From Singulisphaera sp. (GTDB lineage Bacteria; Planctomycetota; Planctomycetia; Isosphaerales; Isosphaeraceae): a stretch of DNA of 45,890 nt. Location: assembly GCA_027451445.1 (NCBI GenBank), contig DAIDJG010000048.1, positions 1-45,890 on the forward strand. Reading direction: 5' to 3'. This document shows, piece after piece, positions 8,776 through 17,146 of this stretch. Made by a program: the position numbers and the translations under genes. Each line of letters starts with the position of its first letter. The first letter of the stretch is position 1. Below the pieces are notes generated by a model. The model was not told the DNA's origin, did not search any database, and was given only the letters and a program-made list of their open reading frames with translations.

Positions 8776-9360
8776 ATGACGGTGAGAAAGCCAGTCTATC
8801 GTCCGCTGCTCGACTCGCTCGAACCTTTGGCCCTGCTGTCCGTCACCCCGGCAGCACTCTATGTCCCGCCCAACACACCCGTGACGTCCGCGACGGCCCA
8901 CTCGATCACCCTCACCGAGTCAATGAAGGGAAGCTATCGCGCGAAGGAGATCCCCGACGCTGGTAAGACTTACACGTTTTCGGGGGCGGGCAAGCTATCG
9001 TCGATTGGTGAAACCTCGGTTGCAGGAACCGTCCACTTGCCCGGTCTTTTGATTTCGCCGTCCGCCAATCCCTCGGCGCCCCAGGCCCAGGGTCAACTCA
9101 TTCTCTCGAATCGACATGGGCGCTTGACCCTGGCCCTCACGGCACCGTCAACGGACAACGCCTCGGCCCTGCCGCCGTATTTCAACTTCACGATCCAGAC
9201 CGGCACCGGCTCCTACGCCCATGATTCGGGGTCCGGCTACGCCACGATCGAGGTCACCCCATCGTCGACCAGGCTGGCGCCGGGGGGATTGGAGCACGGT
9301 CACTTCACGGTCTCATTCTCGACCGCCCCCCCGCCCGTCCCCGGCCCGGTCCTGACTTGA
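8776..9360 (+). CDS. Surface/exported protein with LEPR-XLL-like N-terminal motif
   Basis: 194 residues from ATG 8776, which follows GGGAGG by two bases; the weaker in-frame ATG at 8746 would add ten residues. The N-terminus (RPLLDSLEPLALLSVTP) matches the planctomycete LEPR-XLL sorting motif pattern (LEPRxLLSA), with Leu in place of Arg. The rest is a Ser/Thr/Gly-rich beta-type sequence: residues about 45-70 (LTESMKGSYRAKEIP), AGKTYTFSGAGKLS, QGQLILSNRHGRLTLALT and TGTGSYAHDSGSGYATIEV, resembling a single extracellular beta-barrel or jelly-roll domain. There is no C-terminal anchor. It ends three bases before the convergent DUF1573 gene. Likely exported; no enzymatic motif. Confidence 0.75.
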   Translation: MTVRKPVYRPLLDSLEPLALLSVTPAALYVPPNTPVTSATAHSITLTESMKGSYRAKEIPDAGKTYTFSGAGKLSSIGETSVAGTVHLPGLLISPSANPSAPQAQGQLILSNRHGRLTLALTAPSTDNASALPPYFNFTIQTGTGSYAHDSGSGYATIEVTPSSTRLAPGGLEHGHFTVSFSTAPPPVPGPVLT

Positions 9361-9363
9361 GGT

Positions 9364-10353
9364 TCACGGCGTAACGGTCGCGAAGGCCGAGAGCTTCGTG
9401 GCCGGCTCGTTCGCGAGGTCGGTGCCGATCTCGAACACGGCGTTGAACGGGCCCGGCTGGCTCGGTGCCTTGAAGGTGAGTTTCACCAGGTGGCTCGGCT
9501 TGGACTCCTCCGAATCCGACGTACCGGTGAGCTCGGATTTCGTCCCCTTGAGGGACGTGAGCTTGAACCCGTGATTCGACCGCACCAACACCTGCTTCAC
9601 GACCTGCTGTCCCGGCTTGACGTGTCCCAGCACGAGGATGCTGGGCGAGACCGTGACGGCGGTTTGCACGTTGGCGCTGACGGAGATCGGAATCGTGGGG
9701 CTGGACGGATCGTTCGTCACCAGGGTGATCTCGTCCTTGAAGTAGCCGGTCGGGACCGTGGGTTTGAGGACGGCGGTCAAAAGGTAATGGACCTGCCCAT
9801 CGGACCGGCTTTGCTCCTGGAGCCGCGCGGAGACGTGGGCGGTCTGGGTCTGCATCTTGCTGACGCCCCAGTTGGGAATCCCCCCCGCGTAGCTCAAGTT
9901 CATTGAGACGGTGGGGTTGGAGGAGCGCTGAACGACCCCGAAATCGGCCTGGCCCGGGTTCAGCGTGAGGTCGGTGCGAATGAAACACGACAGGTTCAGG
10001 TCGATCCGTGTGTATTCCGGCCGGTCGATGATCAGGGTCAATCCCGAGGGTTTGAACCCCTGAAACCGGGTTGTATCGATCGCGGCGTCAATCACGGTCT
10101 GCGTCCCCGGCGGGATGTCCTGCGCGCCAACCTTGATCGAGGTGCAACCGCACTTGGCCTCCCAGCTCAGGATGTGGATATCCTGGGTGGTGCGGTTAAT
10201 CAACTTGAACGAGTGCTGTACCTTGGAGCCGCGCGCCACGGTCCCGAAGTCGTAGGAGCGCTCGGGGAAGGCCGACTCGAGCCAATGTTGCGCGAAGGCG
10301 GGTCGAACTGCCAGAAGCGCCCAGGCTGTCAGAAGATACGTAATTGCGCGCAT
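9364..10353 (-). CDS. DUF1573 domain protein, exported
   Basis: 329 residues. The start at 10353 gives a clear signal peptide (MRAITYLLTAWALLAVRPAFA-QH) and has AAGAAGGG about 12 bases upstream; the longer open frame to 10500 adds a non-protein-like Arg-rich extension. The mature N-terminus has the DUF1573 signature: YDFGTVARGSKVQHSFKL followed by EAKCGCTSI at about 75-83, the hallmark Cys-Gly-Cys. Two further immunoglobulin-like segments follow (TLNPGQADFGVVQ, ITLVTNDPSSPTIPISV, ILVLGHVKPGQQVVKQVLV), so it is probably a row of three ASH/Ig-like beta-sandwiches. Such proteins are periplasmic or surface proteins of unknown function in Planctomycetes and Bacteroidetes. It converges with the LEPR-like gene with a 3-base gap. 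Confidence 0.9.
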   Translation of the reverse strand: MRAITYLLTAWALLAVRPAFAQHWLESAFPERSYDFGTVARGSKVQHSFKLINRTTQDIHILSWEAKCGCTSIKVGAQDIPPGTQTVIDAAIDTTRFQGFKPSGLTLIIDRPEYTRIDLNLSCFIRTDLTLNPGQADFGVVQRSSNPTVSMNLSYAGGIPNWGVSKMQTQTAHVSARLQEQSRSDGQVHYLLTAVLKPTVPTGYFKDEITLVTNDPSSPTIPISVSANVQTAVTVSPSILVLGHVKPGQQVVKQVLVRSNHGFKLTSLKGTKSELTGTSDSEESKPSHLVKLTFKAPSQPGPFNAVFEIGTDLANEPATKLSAFATVTP

Positions 10354-10821
10354 GGGAGTAAAATCCCTTCTTCCGGCGATCCCTCGGAACGGACGGCCCG
10401 CCGCTGCCCTGAGGTCCGTTCGCCAGCGGCCCAGCCTCGCCTCGTTCTGCCGTGAGCCTCGCGAGGTACGACCGCCCGTGCACTGCTGACAAGATATCAT
10501 ACGGTCTCCTCGGCGGCAGAAGGACCCTCTCCCGAGATTTTGAAAGAATCTCGGACGTTCGCTTCAACCCACACAACCGATCGCGGATTCACATAACTTT
10601 GTCCGCAAGGGTCTGGTGATCGGCCTGAACCTGTGTTACCATACATAGCCGAACCCACCAAAATGGGATGAAGCGGCGCTGAAAGTCGTATCACGACTGA
10701 CGGGGTTGCATTCTCTCACCCCCCTTTCTTCGCCTCACTCCGGCTCGCACTCTTCCCTAGTGCTGTCCTGGGCCTTAGATCGCCCTCATTTTTGATCGGC
10801 CATTCGCGGACATCTTCTTCT
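10354..10821. other. Divergent intergenic region with a stem-loop
   Basis: About 470 bases between the divergent DUF1573 and STAS genes, so it must hold promoters for both. A perfect 8-bp stem-loop (CCGAGATT, 7-base loop, AATCTCGG) lies at 10532-10554. I could not assign promoter boxes with confidence. Confidence 0.45.
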
Positions 10822-11217
10822 ATGCTGAATCCCAAGGTTGAGACCACGGTCGTCGACGGAATGCTGGTCGCGGAGTTCTGGGACTGCCTGCGCCTGGTCC
10901 CGGGTCCAATTCAGGATCTCAGCGCCAAATACGATTCACACGTGCAGGCCAAAGGACGTCCCGAGCTCATCGTCGACTTTCTCGGAGTTGGCATCGCAGG
11001 ATCGGCCGCCCTCGGCCACTTTGTTCGCCTGCAAAAAACGGTCCGCCAGCGCGGGGGCCGCATCGTTTTTTGCAACATCGATCCCCACGTTCAAGAGGCG
11101 TTTCGGGTTAGCAAGCTCGAGACCCTCTTCACATTCGTCGCCGATCGCGACGCCGCGCTCGTGTTTTTCAAACCCGACCCCGGCGCTAACGGCTCGAGCG
11201 TCCCACCCGCCTCGTAG
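10822..11217 (+). CDS. STAS-domain protein (anti-sigma antagonist-like)
   Basis: 131 residues from ATG 10822; a TTG 30 bases upstream is less likely. The sequence follows the STAS fold: VVDGMLVAEFWDCL (strands 1 and 2), ELIVDFLGVGIAGSAALGHFVRL (central strand plus helix, where antagonists of the SpoIIAA type have the regulatory Ser near DxSGxG), QRGGRIVFCNIDPHVQEAFRVSKLE and LFTFVADRDAALVFF. Ser in IAGSAALG occupies the expected phosphorylation position. Such proteins bind anti-sigma or other switch kinases and are released by dephosphorylation. A second STAS gene follows 169 bases downstream, but no HATPase anti-sigma kinase or PP2C phosphatase is nearby, so its partner must be elsewhere. 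Confidence 0.85.
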   Translation: MLNPKVETTVVDGMLVAEFWDCLRLVPGPIQDLSAKYDSHVQAKGRPELIVDFLGVGIAGSAALGHFVRLQKTVRQRGGRIVFCNIDPHVQEAFRVSKLETLFTFVADRDAALVFFKPDPGANGSSVPPAS

Positions 11218-11386
11218 CGCATTCCCTGGCGGACTTCTCAACGGTTTGCGGTTCTCTTCTTCTAAAGGAGAGTTCCTCCTTCGCCCACGTCTCGAATTCG
11301 CCCCACAAGCAGGAAGGGCCTTGTCTGCCGGGCACCTTCGCTGGAAACTGTCGTGATTCCACGATATCAAGACTTGGAGCGCCCCC

Positions 11387-11746
11387 ATGGCCAATGCGCC
11401 TCGGATCACGGTTCGAGAGACCGATGGAGTCATCGTGATCCGGTTTCAGGAGCAGCACGTTTTCGACGAACGGACCGTCCGCGAAGTCTCCGACCAGATC
11501 GCCGCCGTCCTTCCCAACGACGGCAGCCCGATCCGGCTCGTCCTCGATTTCACGGGGGTGAACCTCATCTCCAGCTCCCTCCTGAGCAAGCTGATCCTCC
11601 TCCAGCGCCGGGTCGACGGCACTGGGGGCAAACTCCGCCTCTGCGAGATCTCGCCGCTGCTCCAGCAGGTGTTCCGCACGTCGAACCTCGATCGCCTCTT
11701 CAGCCTCGACCGCGACCAACGCGCCGCACTCTCCGCTTTTGAGTAA
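11387..11746 (+). CDS. STAS-domain protein, second copy
   Basis: 119 residues from ATG 11387. STAS layout: TVRETDGVIVIRFQEQHVFD, IRLVLDFTGVNLISSSLLSKL (Ser-Ser-Ser at the SpoIIAA phospho-site), VDGTGGKLRLCEISPLLQQVF and SNLDRLFSLDRDQRAAL. Compared with its upstream neighbour it keeps the same length and order, yet the sequences are well diverged, so this is an old duplication or two independent members. It may be cotranscribed with 10822-11217. The MATE gene converges on it with a 39-base gap. It is probably a switch protein in a partner-switching or stressosome-like pathway; no partner is visible in the window. Confidence 0.88.
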   Translation: MANAPRITVRETDGVIVIRFQEQHVFDERTVREVSDQIAAVLPNDGSPIRLVLDFTGVNLISSSLLSKLILLQRRVDGTGGKLRLCEISPLLQQVFRTSNLDRLFSLDRDQRAALSAFE

Positions 11747-11785
11747 TCGCGAAACGCCCACCTTTCTCGACGCGCGCAGCGACGA

Positions 11786-13165
11786 TCACACCTCTACCCT
11801 CCGCCATCCCCCTTGCAAGAAACGCCCGGCCACGAGGATCGCCCGGGCGTGCAAGTCGGCAAACATGGCGATCCAGGCCCCGATCAGGCCCCAGCCCCAT
11901 CCCCCTCCGGCAACCGGCGTCGTGAGTCCGTACGTCAACGGGATCCGGACGAGCAGATAGCCCAACAGCACGAACACCCAAGGCCAGCGCGTGTCGCCAG
12001 CGCCCCGCAAGGCCCCGGTCAGCACGTTGATCGTCGCCAATGCCGGCAAGGCGAACGCCACCACGCGCAGCACGGGGACCCCCTCATAAACGACCGACGG
12101 CTTGTTGTCCCCCAGGAACATACGGAACATCGGCTCCGCCTGGGTGTAGACCACCACCCCGATCGCCGCCAGGACCCCGGCGCCGATCGCCCACGCCGTG
12201 AACGCCGCCCGGCGCGCCAGGTCGGGCCTCCCCGCGCCGAGATACTGGCCCGTCAGCGTGCTCGCCGCCACGGCGAACGCCGTCACCGGCAAATACGCGA
12301 TCGCCTCGCAACGGATCGCCACCCCATGCGCCGCCGTCGCCGTCGGCCCCAGAAGGTTGATCAGGCCGAGGAACCAAAGCTGGCAGCAACTACTCGTCAG
12401 GTTCTCCCCCGCCGCCGGCACGCTGATCCGCAAGATCCGCCGAATCTGCGGCCAGACGGGGACCAACCCCCTCCGGTCCAACCCCAGCCCCGACCGCCCC
12501 TTCGCCAGGAGCATCAAAACGACGATTCCCCCGGCCCCCTCACCGCACGCTGTCCCCGCCGCGATCCCCGCGAACCCCAGCTTTGGAAAGGGCCCCAACC
12601 CCTGCGCGAGCGACCAACTCAGCCCCACGTTGATCAGGTTGACGAGGATCATGACCCACATCCCCGTCCTCGTATCCCCCGAGCCTCGCAGACATGCCAC
12701 ACCGACCGTGGTACAGGCCAGCAGGGGCGTCACCGGCAACACAATCCTCAAAAACAGCGCCGCCTGATCTGCCGGCTCCGCCGACAACCCCAGCCCTCTC
12801 ACAACCCAAGGCACGCTCGGCCAGCCGACGAGGACGACCCCCGCGCCGAGCAGCACCACCATCACGATCGCCTGCTGGGTGATCTGCCGCGCTTCCTCGC
12901 GCCGATTGGACCCGATGAGGCGCGCGACCAGCGCCGTTCCGCCCACGGAGACCAGCGTCAACAGGCTACCGAGGAACCACAGCAGATAGGTCGCCACCGA
13001 CACCGCCGCGAGGTGCTCAACCTTGAAGAACCGCCCCGTCAGCAAGGTGTCGGAGAACAGCACGAGGTAGAGCAACACCTGCTCGACCAGCACGGGACCG
13101 GCGAGCCAGAGCACCTGGCGGGGGATCGTCGCGCCGGGCACCGCCAGCGGCAAGTTGGCCTGCAT
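11786..13165 (-). CDS. MATE family efflux transporter
   Basis: 459 residues, 12 predicted hydrophobic helices in two repeats, matching the usual 440-480 of the family. The ATG at 13165 starts MQANLPLAVPG; the frame runs further upstream but into folD on the other strand. Family features: IPRQVLWLAGPVLVEQVLLY in helix 1, VEHLAAVSVATYLLWFL, SVGGTALVARLIGSNRREEA (the loop after helix 3), and in the second half ISVPAAGENLTSSCCQLWFL with GQYLGAGRPDLARRAA. It should export cationic compounds or metabolites using a Na+ or H+ gradient; the substrate cannot be read from sequence. It diverges from folD. Confidence 0.92.
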   Translation of the reverse strand: MQANLPLAVPGATIPRQVLWLAGPVLVEQVLLYLVLFSDTLLTGRFFKVEHLAAVSVATYLLWFLGSLLTLVSVGGTALVARLIGSNRREEARQITQQAIVMVVLLGAGVVLVGWPSVPWVVRGLGLSAEPADQAALFLRIVLPVTPLLACTTVGVACLRGSGDTRTGMWVMILVNLINVGLSWSLAQGLGPFPKLGFAGIAAGTACGEGAGGIVVLMLLAKGRSGLGLDRRGLVPVWPQIRRILRISVPAAGENLTSSCCQLWFLGLINLLGPTATAAHGVAIRCEAIAYLPVTAFAVAASTLTGQYLGAGRPDLARRAAFTAWAIGAGVLAAIGVVVYTQAEPMFRMFLGDNKPSVVYEGVPVLRVVAFALPALATINVLTGALRGAGDTRWPWVFVLLGYLLVRIPLTYGLTTPVAGGGWGWGLIGAWIAMFADLHARAILVAGRFLQGGWRRVEV

Positions 13166-13189
13166 CCGGTTTCCTGCAAGGGGAAGAGC

Positions 13190-13219
13190 TTGGGAATCGC
13201 CCCCGACCGGGGCTATGAT
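13190..13219 (+). promoter_or_regulatory. Candidate sigma70-type promoter for folD
   Basis: TTGGGA (13190-13195) and TATGAT (13214-13219) are separated by 18 bases, matching 4/6 and 5/6 of the consensus. The GTG start of folD is 39 bases downstream. It lies in the short divergent gap with the MATE gene. Confidence 0.4.
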
Positions 13220-13258
13220 AGCGACCTGGACAATCCCAATGTCGCCGGAGTTCACGCC

Positions 13259-14119
13259 GTGACCGCCCGTATCCTCGACGGTAAAGCACTCGCTCAACAG
13301 GTTCGCCAGGAGATTACCGCCGAGGTCGCCCTCCTGAAAGCCCAGCGCCACGTGACCCCCGGCCTCACCGTGGTCCTCGTCGGCGACAATCCCGCGAGCC
13401 ACGTCTACGTCCGCAACAAGCAAAACGCCTGCAACGCCGCCGGCATGTCCGGCCAGACCCTGCGACTCCCCGCCGACGTCACCCCGGCGAGCCTGATCGA
13501 GACCGTCGAGTCACTGAACGCTGACCCCTCGGTCCACGGCATCCTCGTCCAGTTGCCCCTGCCTTCTCACATCGACGAACGCGCCGTGCTGACCCGGATC
13601 GACCCGCTCAAGGACGTCGACGGCTTCCACCCCGCCAACGTCGGCCTCCTCGCCAGCGGCTCCCCGCGCTTCGTCCCCTGTACGCCCTTGGGCGTTCGCG
13701 AACTGTTGCTGAACGGCGGGGTCGAGACCCGAGGCGCCCACGTCGTCGTCCTCGGCCGCTCCCAGATCGTCGGCAAACCCATGGCCCTGCTTCTTCTCCA
13801 GCGCGGACCCGGCGGCGACGCCACCGTCACCGTCTGCCACACCGGTACCCGCGACCCTGCCAGCTTCGCGCGACAGGCCGACATCCTCATCGCCGCGATG
13901 GGGCAGCCCGAAAAGGTCAACGCCGACTGGATCAAGCCGGGCGCCGTGGTCATCGACGTCGGCATGCACAAACGCGCCGACGGCACACTCTGCGGCGACG
14001 TCCATTACCCTAGCGTCGCCGAGGTCGCCTCCGCCATCACCCCGGTCCCCGGCGGCGTTGGTCCGATGACCGTCGCCATGCTCCTGCGCAACACGCTCCA
14101 GGCCGCCCAACGCTCTTGA
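13259..14119 (+). CDS. folD: Bifunctional methylenetetrahydrofolate dehydrogenase/cyclohydrolase
   Basis: 286 residues, the normal FolD length, starting at GTG 13259 with GGAG about 10 bases upstream. FolD interconverts 5,10-methylene-, 5,10-methenyl- and 10-formyl-tetrahydrofolate in the cytoplasm, feeding purine and formyl-Met synthesis. Visible signatures: HVYVRNKQNACNAAG with the catalytic Tyr50 and Lys54, GILVQLPLPSHID, DPLKDVDGFHPANVG, the PCTPLGV loop, the Rossmann-domain VVLGRSQIVGKPMALLL for NADP binding, CHTGTRD, and the C-terminal PVPGGVGPMTVAMLL. All expected motifs are present. A sugar-isomerase-like gene follows 72 bases later on the same strand, but the functions are not obviously linked. 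Confidence 0.97.
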   Translation: MTARILDGKALAQQVRQEITAEVALLKAQRHVTPGLTVVLVGDNPASHVYVRNKQNACNAAGMSGQTLRLPADVTPASLIETVESLNADPSVHGILVQLPLPSHIDERAVLTRIDPLKDVDGFHPANVGLLASGSPRFVPCTPLGVRELLLNGGVETRGAHVVVLGRSQIVGKPMALLLLQRGPGGDATVTVCHTGTRDPASFARQADILIAAMGQPEKVNADWIKPGAVVIDVGMHKRADGTLCGDVHYPSVAEVASAITPVPGGVGPMTVAMLLRNTLQAAQRS

Positions 14120-14191
14120 ACCCCCCTGCTCCGCCCGGTTAAAACGACGGGCGACTTTGAACGAGCCGTGCCGAACCAAGGAGCAACCGCG

Positions 14192-15025
14192 ATGATCAAG
14201 CTGGGCATCTGCAACGAGCTATTCGAAGGCTGGGATTTCGCGGACGTCTGCCGCACCGTCAAGTCGCTCGGCTACGACGGCCTGGAGATCGCCCCCTTCA
14301 CCCTCGCCCCGCTGATCACCGACGTCTCCCCAGCCCAAAGGCGTACCCTGCGCGCCCAGGTCGAGGACGCCGGCCTGGAAACCATCGGCCTGCACTGGCT
14401 CCTGGCCAAGACGGAAGGGTTTTACCTGACCACTCGCGACACGTCTGTGCGGCAGCGCACGGCTGATTACTTCATCGCCCTGGCCCAGGCCACGCACGAC
14501 CTGGGGGGCACCCTCATGGTCCTCGGCTCTCCCAAACAGCGCGACCTCCTCCCCGGCGTCTCTTATGATGAGGCGTGCGACCTCGCCCTCGACGTCTTCC
14601 AGCGCGCCATGCCCGCGATCGGCAACCTGGGCGTCGACCTCTGCCTCGAGCCTCTGGCTCCCAACGACACCAATTTCCTCAACACCTGCGACCAGGCCAA
14701 CGCGATGATCGCCCGCGTCAACCATCCTCACTTCAAGCTCCACATGGACGTGAAAGCCCAGAGCGCCGAGCCCTCCACGACCGTCCCTGAGCTGATCGCC
14801 CGCCACGCCCGTGTCGCCGGCCACTTCCACGCCCAGGACGTCAACCTCCGCGGCCCCGGTATGGGTGCCGTCGACTTCGGCCCCATCATGAAGGCCCTCG
14901 TCGCCTCCGGCTACGATCGCTGGGTCTCCGTCGAAGTCTTCGACTACACCCCCGGCGCCGAGGAAACCGCCCGCCAAAGCATCGCCTGCCTCCGCGGTGC
15001 GCTCAACGCCGCCACGTGCTCATAA
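14192..15025 (+). CDS. Sugar phosphate isomerase/epimerase (xylose isomerase-like TIM barrel)
   Basis: 277 residues from ATG 14192, which has AAGGAG 8 bases upstream; the GTG/ATG-type start at 14168 is less likely. The order of motifs matches the AP_endonuc_2/xylose-isomerase-like TIM barrel: MIKLGICNELFEGW, SLGYDGLEIAPF (strand 2 Glu), ETIGLHWLL (metal-ligand His), TLMVLGSPKQR, VDLCLEPLAPNDTNFL (metal Glu), FKLHMDVKAQ (Asp), AGHFHAQDVN (His) and WVSVEVFDYTPGAEE (final metal Glu). These would bind one or two divalent metals and catalyse aldose-ketose isomerisation or epimerisation. The substrate is unknown; planctomycetes have large expansions of this family. It may be cotranscribed with folD. 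Confidence 0.9.
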   Translation: MIKLGICNELFEGWDFADVCRTVKSLGYDGLEIAPFTLAPLITDVSPAQRRTLRAQVEDAGLETIGLHWLLAKTEGFYLTTRDTSVRQRTADYFIALAQATHDLGGTLMVLGSPKQRDLLPGVSYDEACDLALDVFQRAMPAIGNLGVDLCLEPLAPNDTNFLNTCDQANAMIARVNHPHFKLHMDVKAQSAEPSTTVPELIARHARVAGHFHAQDVNLRGPGMGAVDFGPIMKALVASGYDRWVSVEVFDYTPGAEETARQSIACLRGALNAATCS

Positions 15026-15652
15026 CACGACCCCAACGATACAAGGAGGCTGGGGTCGGGAGATGGCGTGCGACGTACCTCGGGACTAACCATAGAGCGT
15101 CGCAGACACCAGGTGGACGCTCAAACAGAAGCCGCTCACGTGTCCTCACGTCTGGCTTGCATGTGCCATTTTGCGCCCATTGCGTCGCCAATCGCCATAA
15201 CCCCTTATCCACCTTGCTCTTCCGAATAACGGTCCAAATCGATCATTCGGTAATTCGGAACCCCTTGTTAGCCTTGGGGTTCCGAATTACCGAATGGGAG
15301 CGCGCACATGCGCACGCTCGTAGCCGGCACGACCTTGCCGTGATTGAAGCACGTCCGAGCGCGCTGTAGCTGTACCTCGAAGTTGCACTGTATGCATCCC
15401 CTTCGTGTTCGTGTCCGCCTCATGAGCCACCGACGATTCGGAACGTCGCTGGGATCCGTTGCCCGGGACAACGCGGAGAGTCGAGACTTGCGCATCTCCC
15501 TACTCTATATACTCCGGGTAACGTGTTAGCTTTTGCCAGCCCAGAGGGTGCTTCGACGCGGTGTTTTTCGGGGTTTCGTGCGATTTTTGTGTGGCAAGTT
15601 TTTCGTCATCGAATACGGTTGATCGCTCTCAGGGCGCACGATCCGCTTCGGC
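15026..15652. other. Intergenic region, no supported gene
   Basis: No protein-like frame. It holds the perfect inverted repeat at 15244-15296 and a related half-site (TTCCGAATAACGG, about 15223-15235) just before it. The base composition is less GC-rich than the flanking genes. Confidence 0.5.
15244..15296. repeat. Perfect 21-bp inverted repeat with 11-base loop
   Basis: Arms 15244-15264 (CATTCGGTAATTCGGAACCC + C) and 15276-15296 are exact complements, with loop TTGTTAGCCTT. There is no following T-run, so it is not a typical intrinsic terminator. It could be a short transposon-derived palindrome or a protein-binding site. Confidence 0.85.
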
Positions 15653-15958
15653 ATGTTGATCGCCCTCGTCACGGGCGTAACGTACATTCCGCCCTTCGTC
15701 CGGGAGCCCGCCGTGTTGGGCGAATCGATTCGATCTGTGAATTATGTTCTGACCATTCCGGCCTACGGAGTGCCGATCGTCAGTGTGTTGCACGTTTCTT
15801 CCCTACATCAGCTTTTCTCGTGCAGTGCGAGCTCGACAAAGAACGGCGAGCAGAGGACGCGCAGCGCGGCCGATTCGTCAATTCACGGCAGCAGTTCTGG
15901 AGCCCCTTCACTCGGCCTCGTCTTCGACGAGAGCCCTTCATTTGACGCACGGGTCTGA
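15653..15958 (+). CDS. Uncertain short open frame with hydrophobic start
   Basis: 101 residues from ATG 15653. The first 50 (LIALVTGVTYIPPFVREPAV, then NYVLTIPAYGVPIVSVLH) look like part of a membrane protein; the remainder is Ser-rich and not protein-like. It lacks a good ribosome binding site and has stops directly upstream in frame. It may be a remnant of a membrane protein gene or a chance frame. No family recognised. Confidence 0.2.
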   Translation: MLIALVTGVTYIPPFVREPAVLGESIRSVNYVLTIPAYGVPIVSVLHVSSLHQLFSCSASSTKNGEQRTRSAADSSIHGSSSGAPSLGLVFDESPSFDARV

Positions 15959-15971
15959 AAGATCGTAACGA

Positions 15972-16014
15972 AAGGGGGGCTGGCTCAGAGTCTTCGAAGG
16001 TGCCAGTCCCCCTT
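15972..16014. repeat. GC-rich hairpin repeat carrying the GAGTCTTCGA loop core
   Basis: Stem AAGGGGGGCTGGC with GCCAGTCCCCCTT (13 bp, one G-T pair) around a 17-base loop containing GAGTCTTCGA, the same 10-mer found in the loops of the cloverleaf repeats. It lies 25 bases past the stop of the minus-strand gene 16040-17146 and is followed by TTTC in that direction, so it may also act as its terminator. Confidence 0.75.
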
Positions 16015-16039
16015 GTGTTCGGCGGTACTCGCTTCCGGA

Positions 16040-17146
16040 TCAGCGTAACGTCCGGAATCTCGGTGCTCCGATCGTGCCCGGGGGCGGGCCAGCCCATTCG
16101 CGGAACGTTTGGTATTCCGAAAGTGGACCCAGGCTCGGTGAGGTCAGATCGAATAGCTTGATATTCGTCGCGCCGCAGACCATCCCCTTATTCTTGTCCA
16201 GGTCAACGATGAAGTAGATCCCGAATTGTTGCGCATCAGTGGCCGTGTTCGGAACCAGGCCCGTGACCGGCGCAAGCGCCAGGCGTTCACCATGGGGAGG
16301 CATCGGGATAAAGGCGTGGAAGGGGAAGACAAACCGCTCCTGGAGCCAGCCTTGCCATTCACGCTGCGCCCAGCGTTGAAGGTAGGTATGTCGGGCCGAT
16401 CGGTTCGCGGTCCAGGGCCAGGGGCGGGCAGCGATGTCGGGATGGCGGAGGCCGAGATGGCTGGCAAGCCGAATGCGGTCGGAATGCGGAAGTATCGCGC
16501 TGTAACCCATCTCACAGACGATGTTCTGCTCAGGTGCCCACGGCGCGACGTAGGACGCGATAAACCGGCCCTCTCGACCCCGAAATGCATTTACACCGCC
16601 GATGCACAGGGAAATCGCGCGGAGCGTCGGGCCAACGGCCCCGTCGGCGATCGGGTCCCACTCCTGGAGTTCCAGCGTGTCGTCGTGGATGCCGCCAAGC
16701 CGATAAAGCCCGACGCGCGCGTCTTTCCAGCGGCGAAGCTGGACCTGCCCGGCCGGCGTGAACCGTTCGCCGTGACGCTCGAGATAGGCGTCGATGGGGT
16801 GCCACGAATCGCCGGGAATGCCATGATAGAAGAACTCTTCCATGGCCCAGTGTTCGATCGAGTTGACATAGCCGATCGGTCCCTGGACCATGGCGTTTTC
16901 CAGTTGCTGCATCTTTGACTTGCCCGGCTCGCGCCGGCTGAGCCAGTCGCCATAGTGTGCCTTGATATGATCCGGACGTTCCAGTTCCGGCGTGCTGGCG
17001 CCCGGCCAACGGGCGGGTTCGGGAATCGCGATCGCTTCCTTCAAATTCGTCAATACGCGGCGTAGCGAGGGCTCGACCTCGCGGCGGGCGCTGTGGGCGG
17101 CTCGCTTTTGCCGGCGCTTCCGTTTTGCCTCATCACGGCGCGACAT
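16040..17146 (-). CDS. Conserved-looking hypothetical cytoplasmic protein
   Basis: 368 residues from ATG 17146, with AAGGAT about 10 bases upstream. The N-terminus is strongly basic (RRDEAKRKRRQKRAAHSARR), as in proteins that bind nucleic acid or as an unstructured tail. The remainder is a mixed alpha/beta globular sequence with many aromatic residues (SIEHWAMEEFFYHGIPGDSW, VGLYRLGGIHDD, LQRWAQREWQGWLQERFVFP, FGIYFIVDLDKN). There is no signal peptide, membrane helix or catalytic motif I recognise. The even codon bias and lack of internal stops support a real gene. It stands alone, with the 15972-16014 hairpin at its end. Function unknown. Confidence 0.75.
   Translation of the reverse strand: MSRRDEAKRKRRQKRAAHSARREVEPSLRRVLTNLKEAIAIPEPARWPGASTPELERPDHIKAHYGDWLSRREPGKSKMQQLENAMVQGPIGYVNSIEHWAMEEFFYHGIPGDSWHPIDAYLERHGERFTPAGQVQLRRWKDARVGLYRLGGIHDDTLELQEWDPIADGAVGPTLRAISLCIGGVNAFRGREGRFIASYVAPWAPEQNIVCEMGYSAILPHSDRIRLASHLGLRHPDIAARPWPWTANRSARHTYLQRWAQREWQGWLQERFVFPFHAFIPMPPHGERLALAPVTGLVPNTATDAQQFGIYFIVDLDKNKGMVCGATNIKLFDLTSPSLGPLSEYQTFREWAGPPPGTIGAPRFRTLR

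Noticed and set aside
11813-13258. Upstream extension of the folD frame
   Set aside because: It runs antisense through the MATE gene and is Arg/His/Pro-rich; FolD has its normal length from GTG 13259.
15244-15296. Integron attC or intrinsic terminator
   Set aside because: No paired R and L boxes of the attC type and no extrahelical bases (the stem is perfect), no integrase nearby, and no T-run after the stem.
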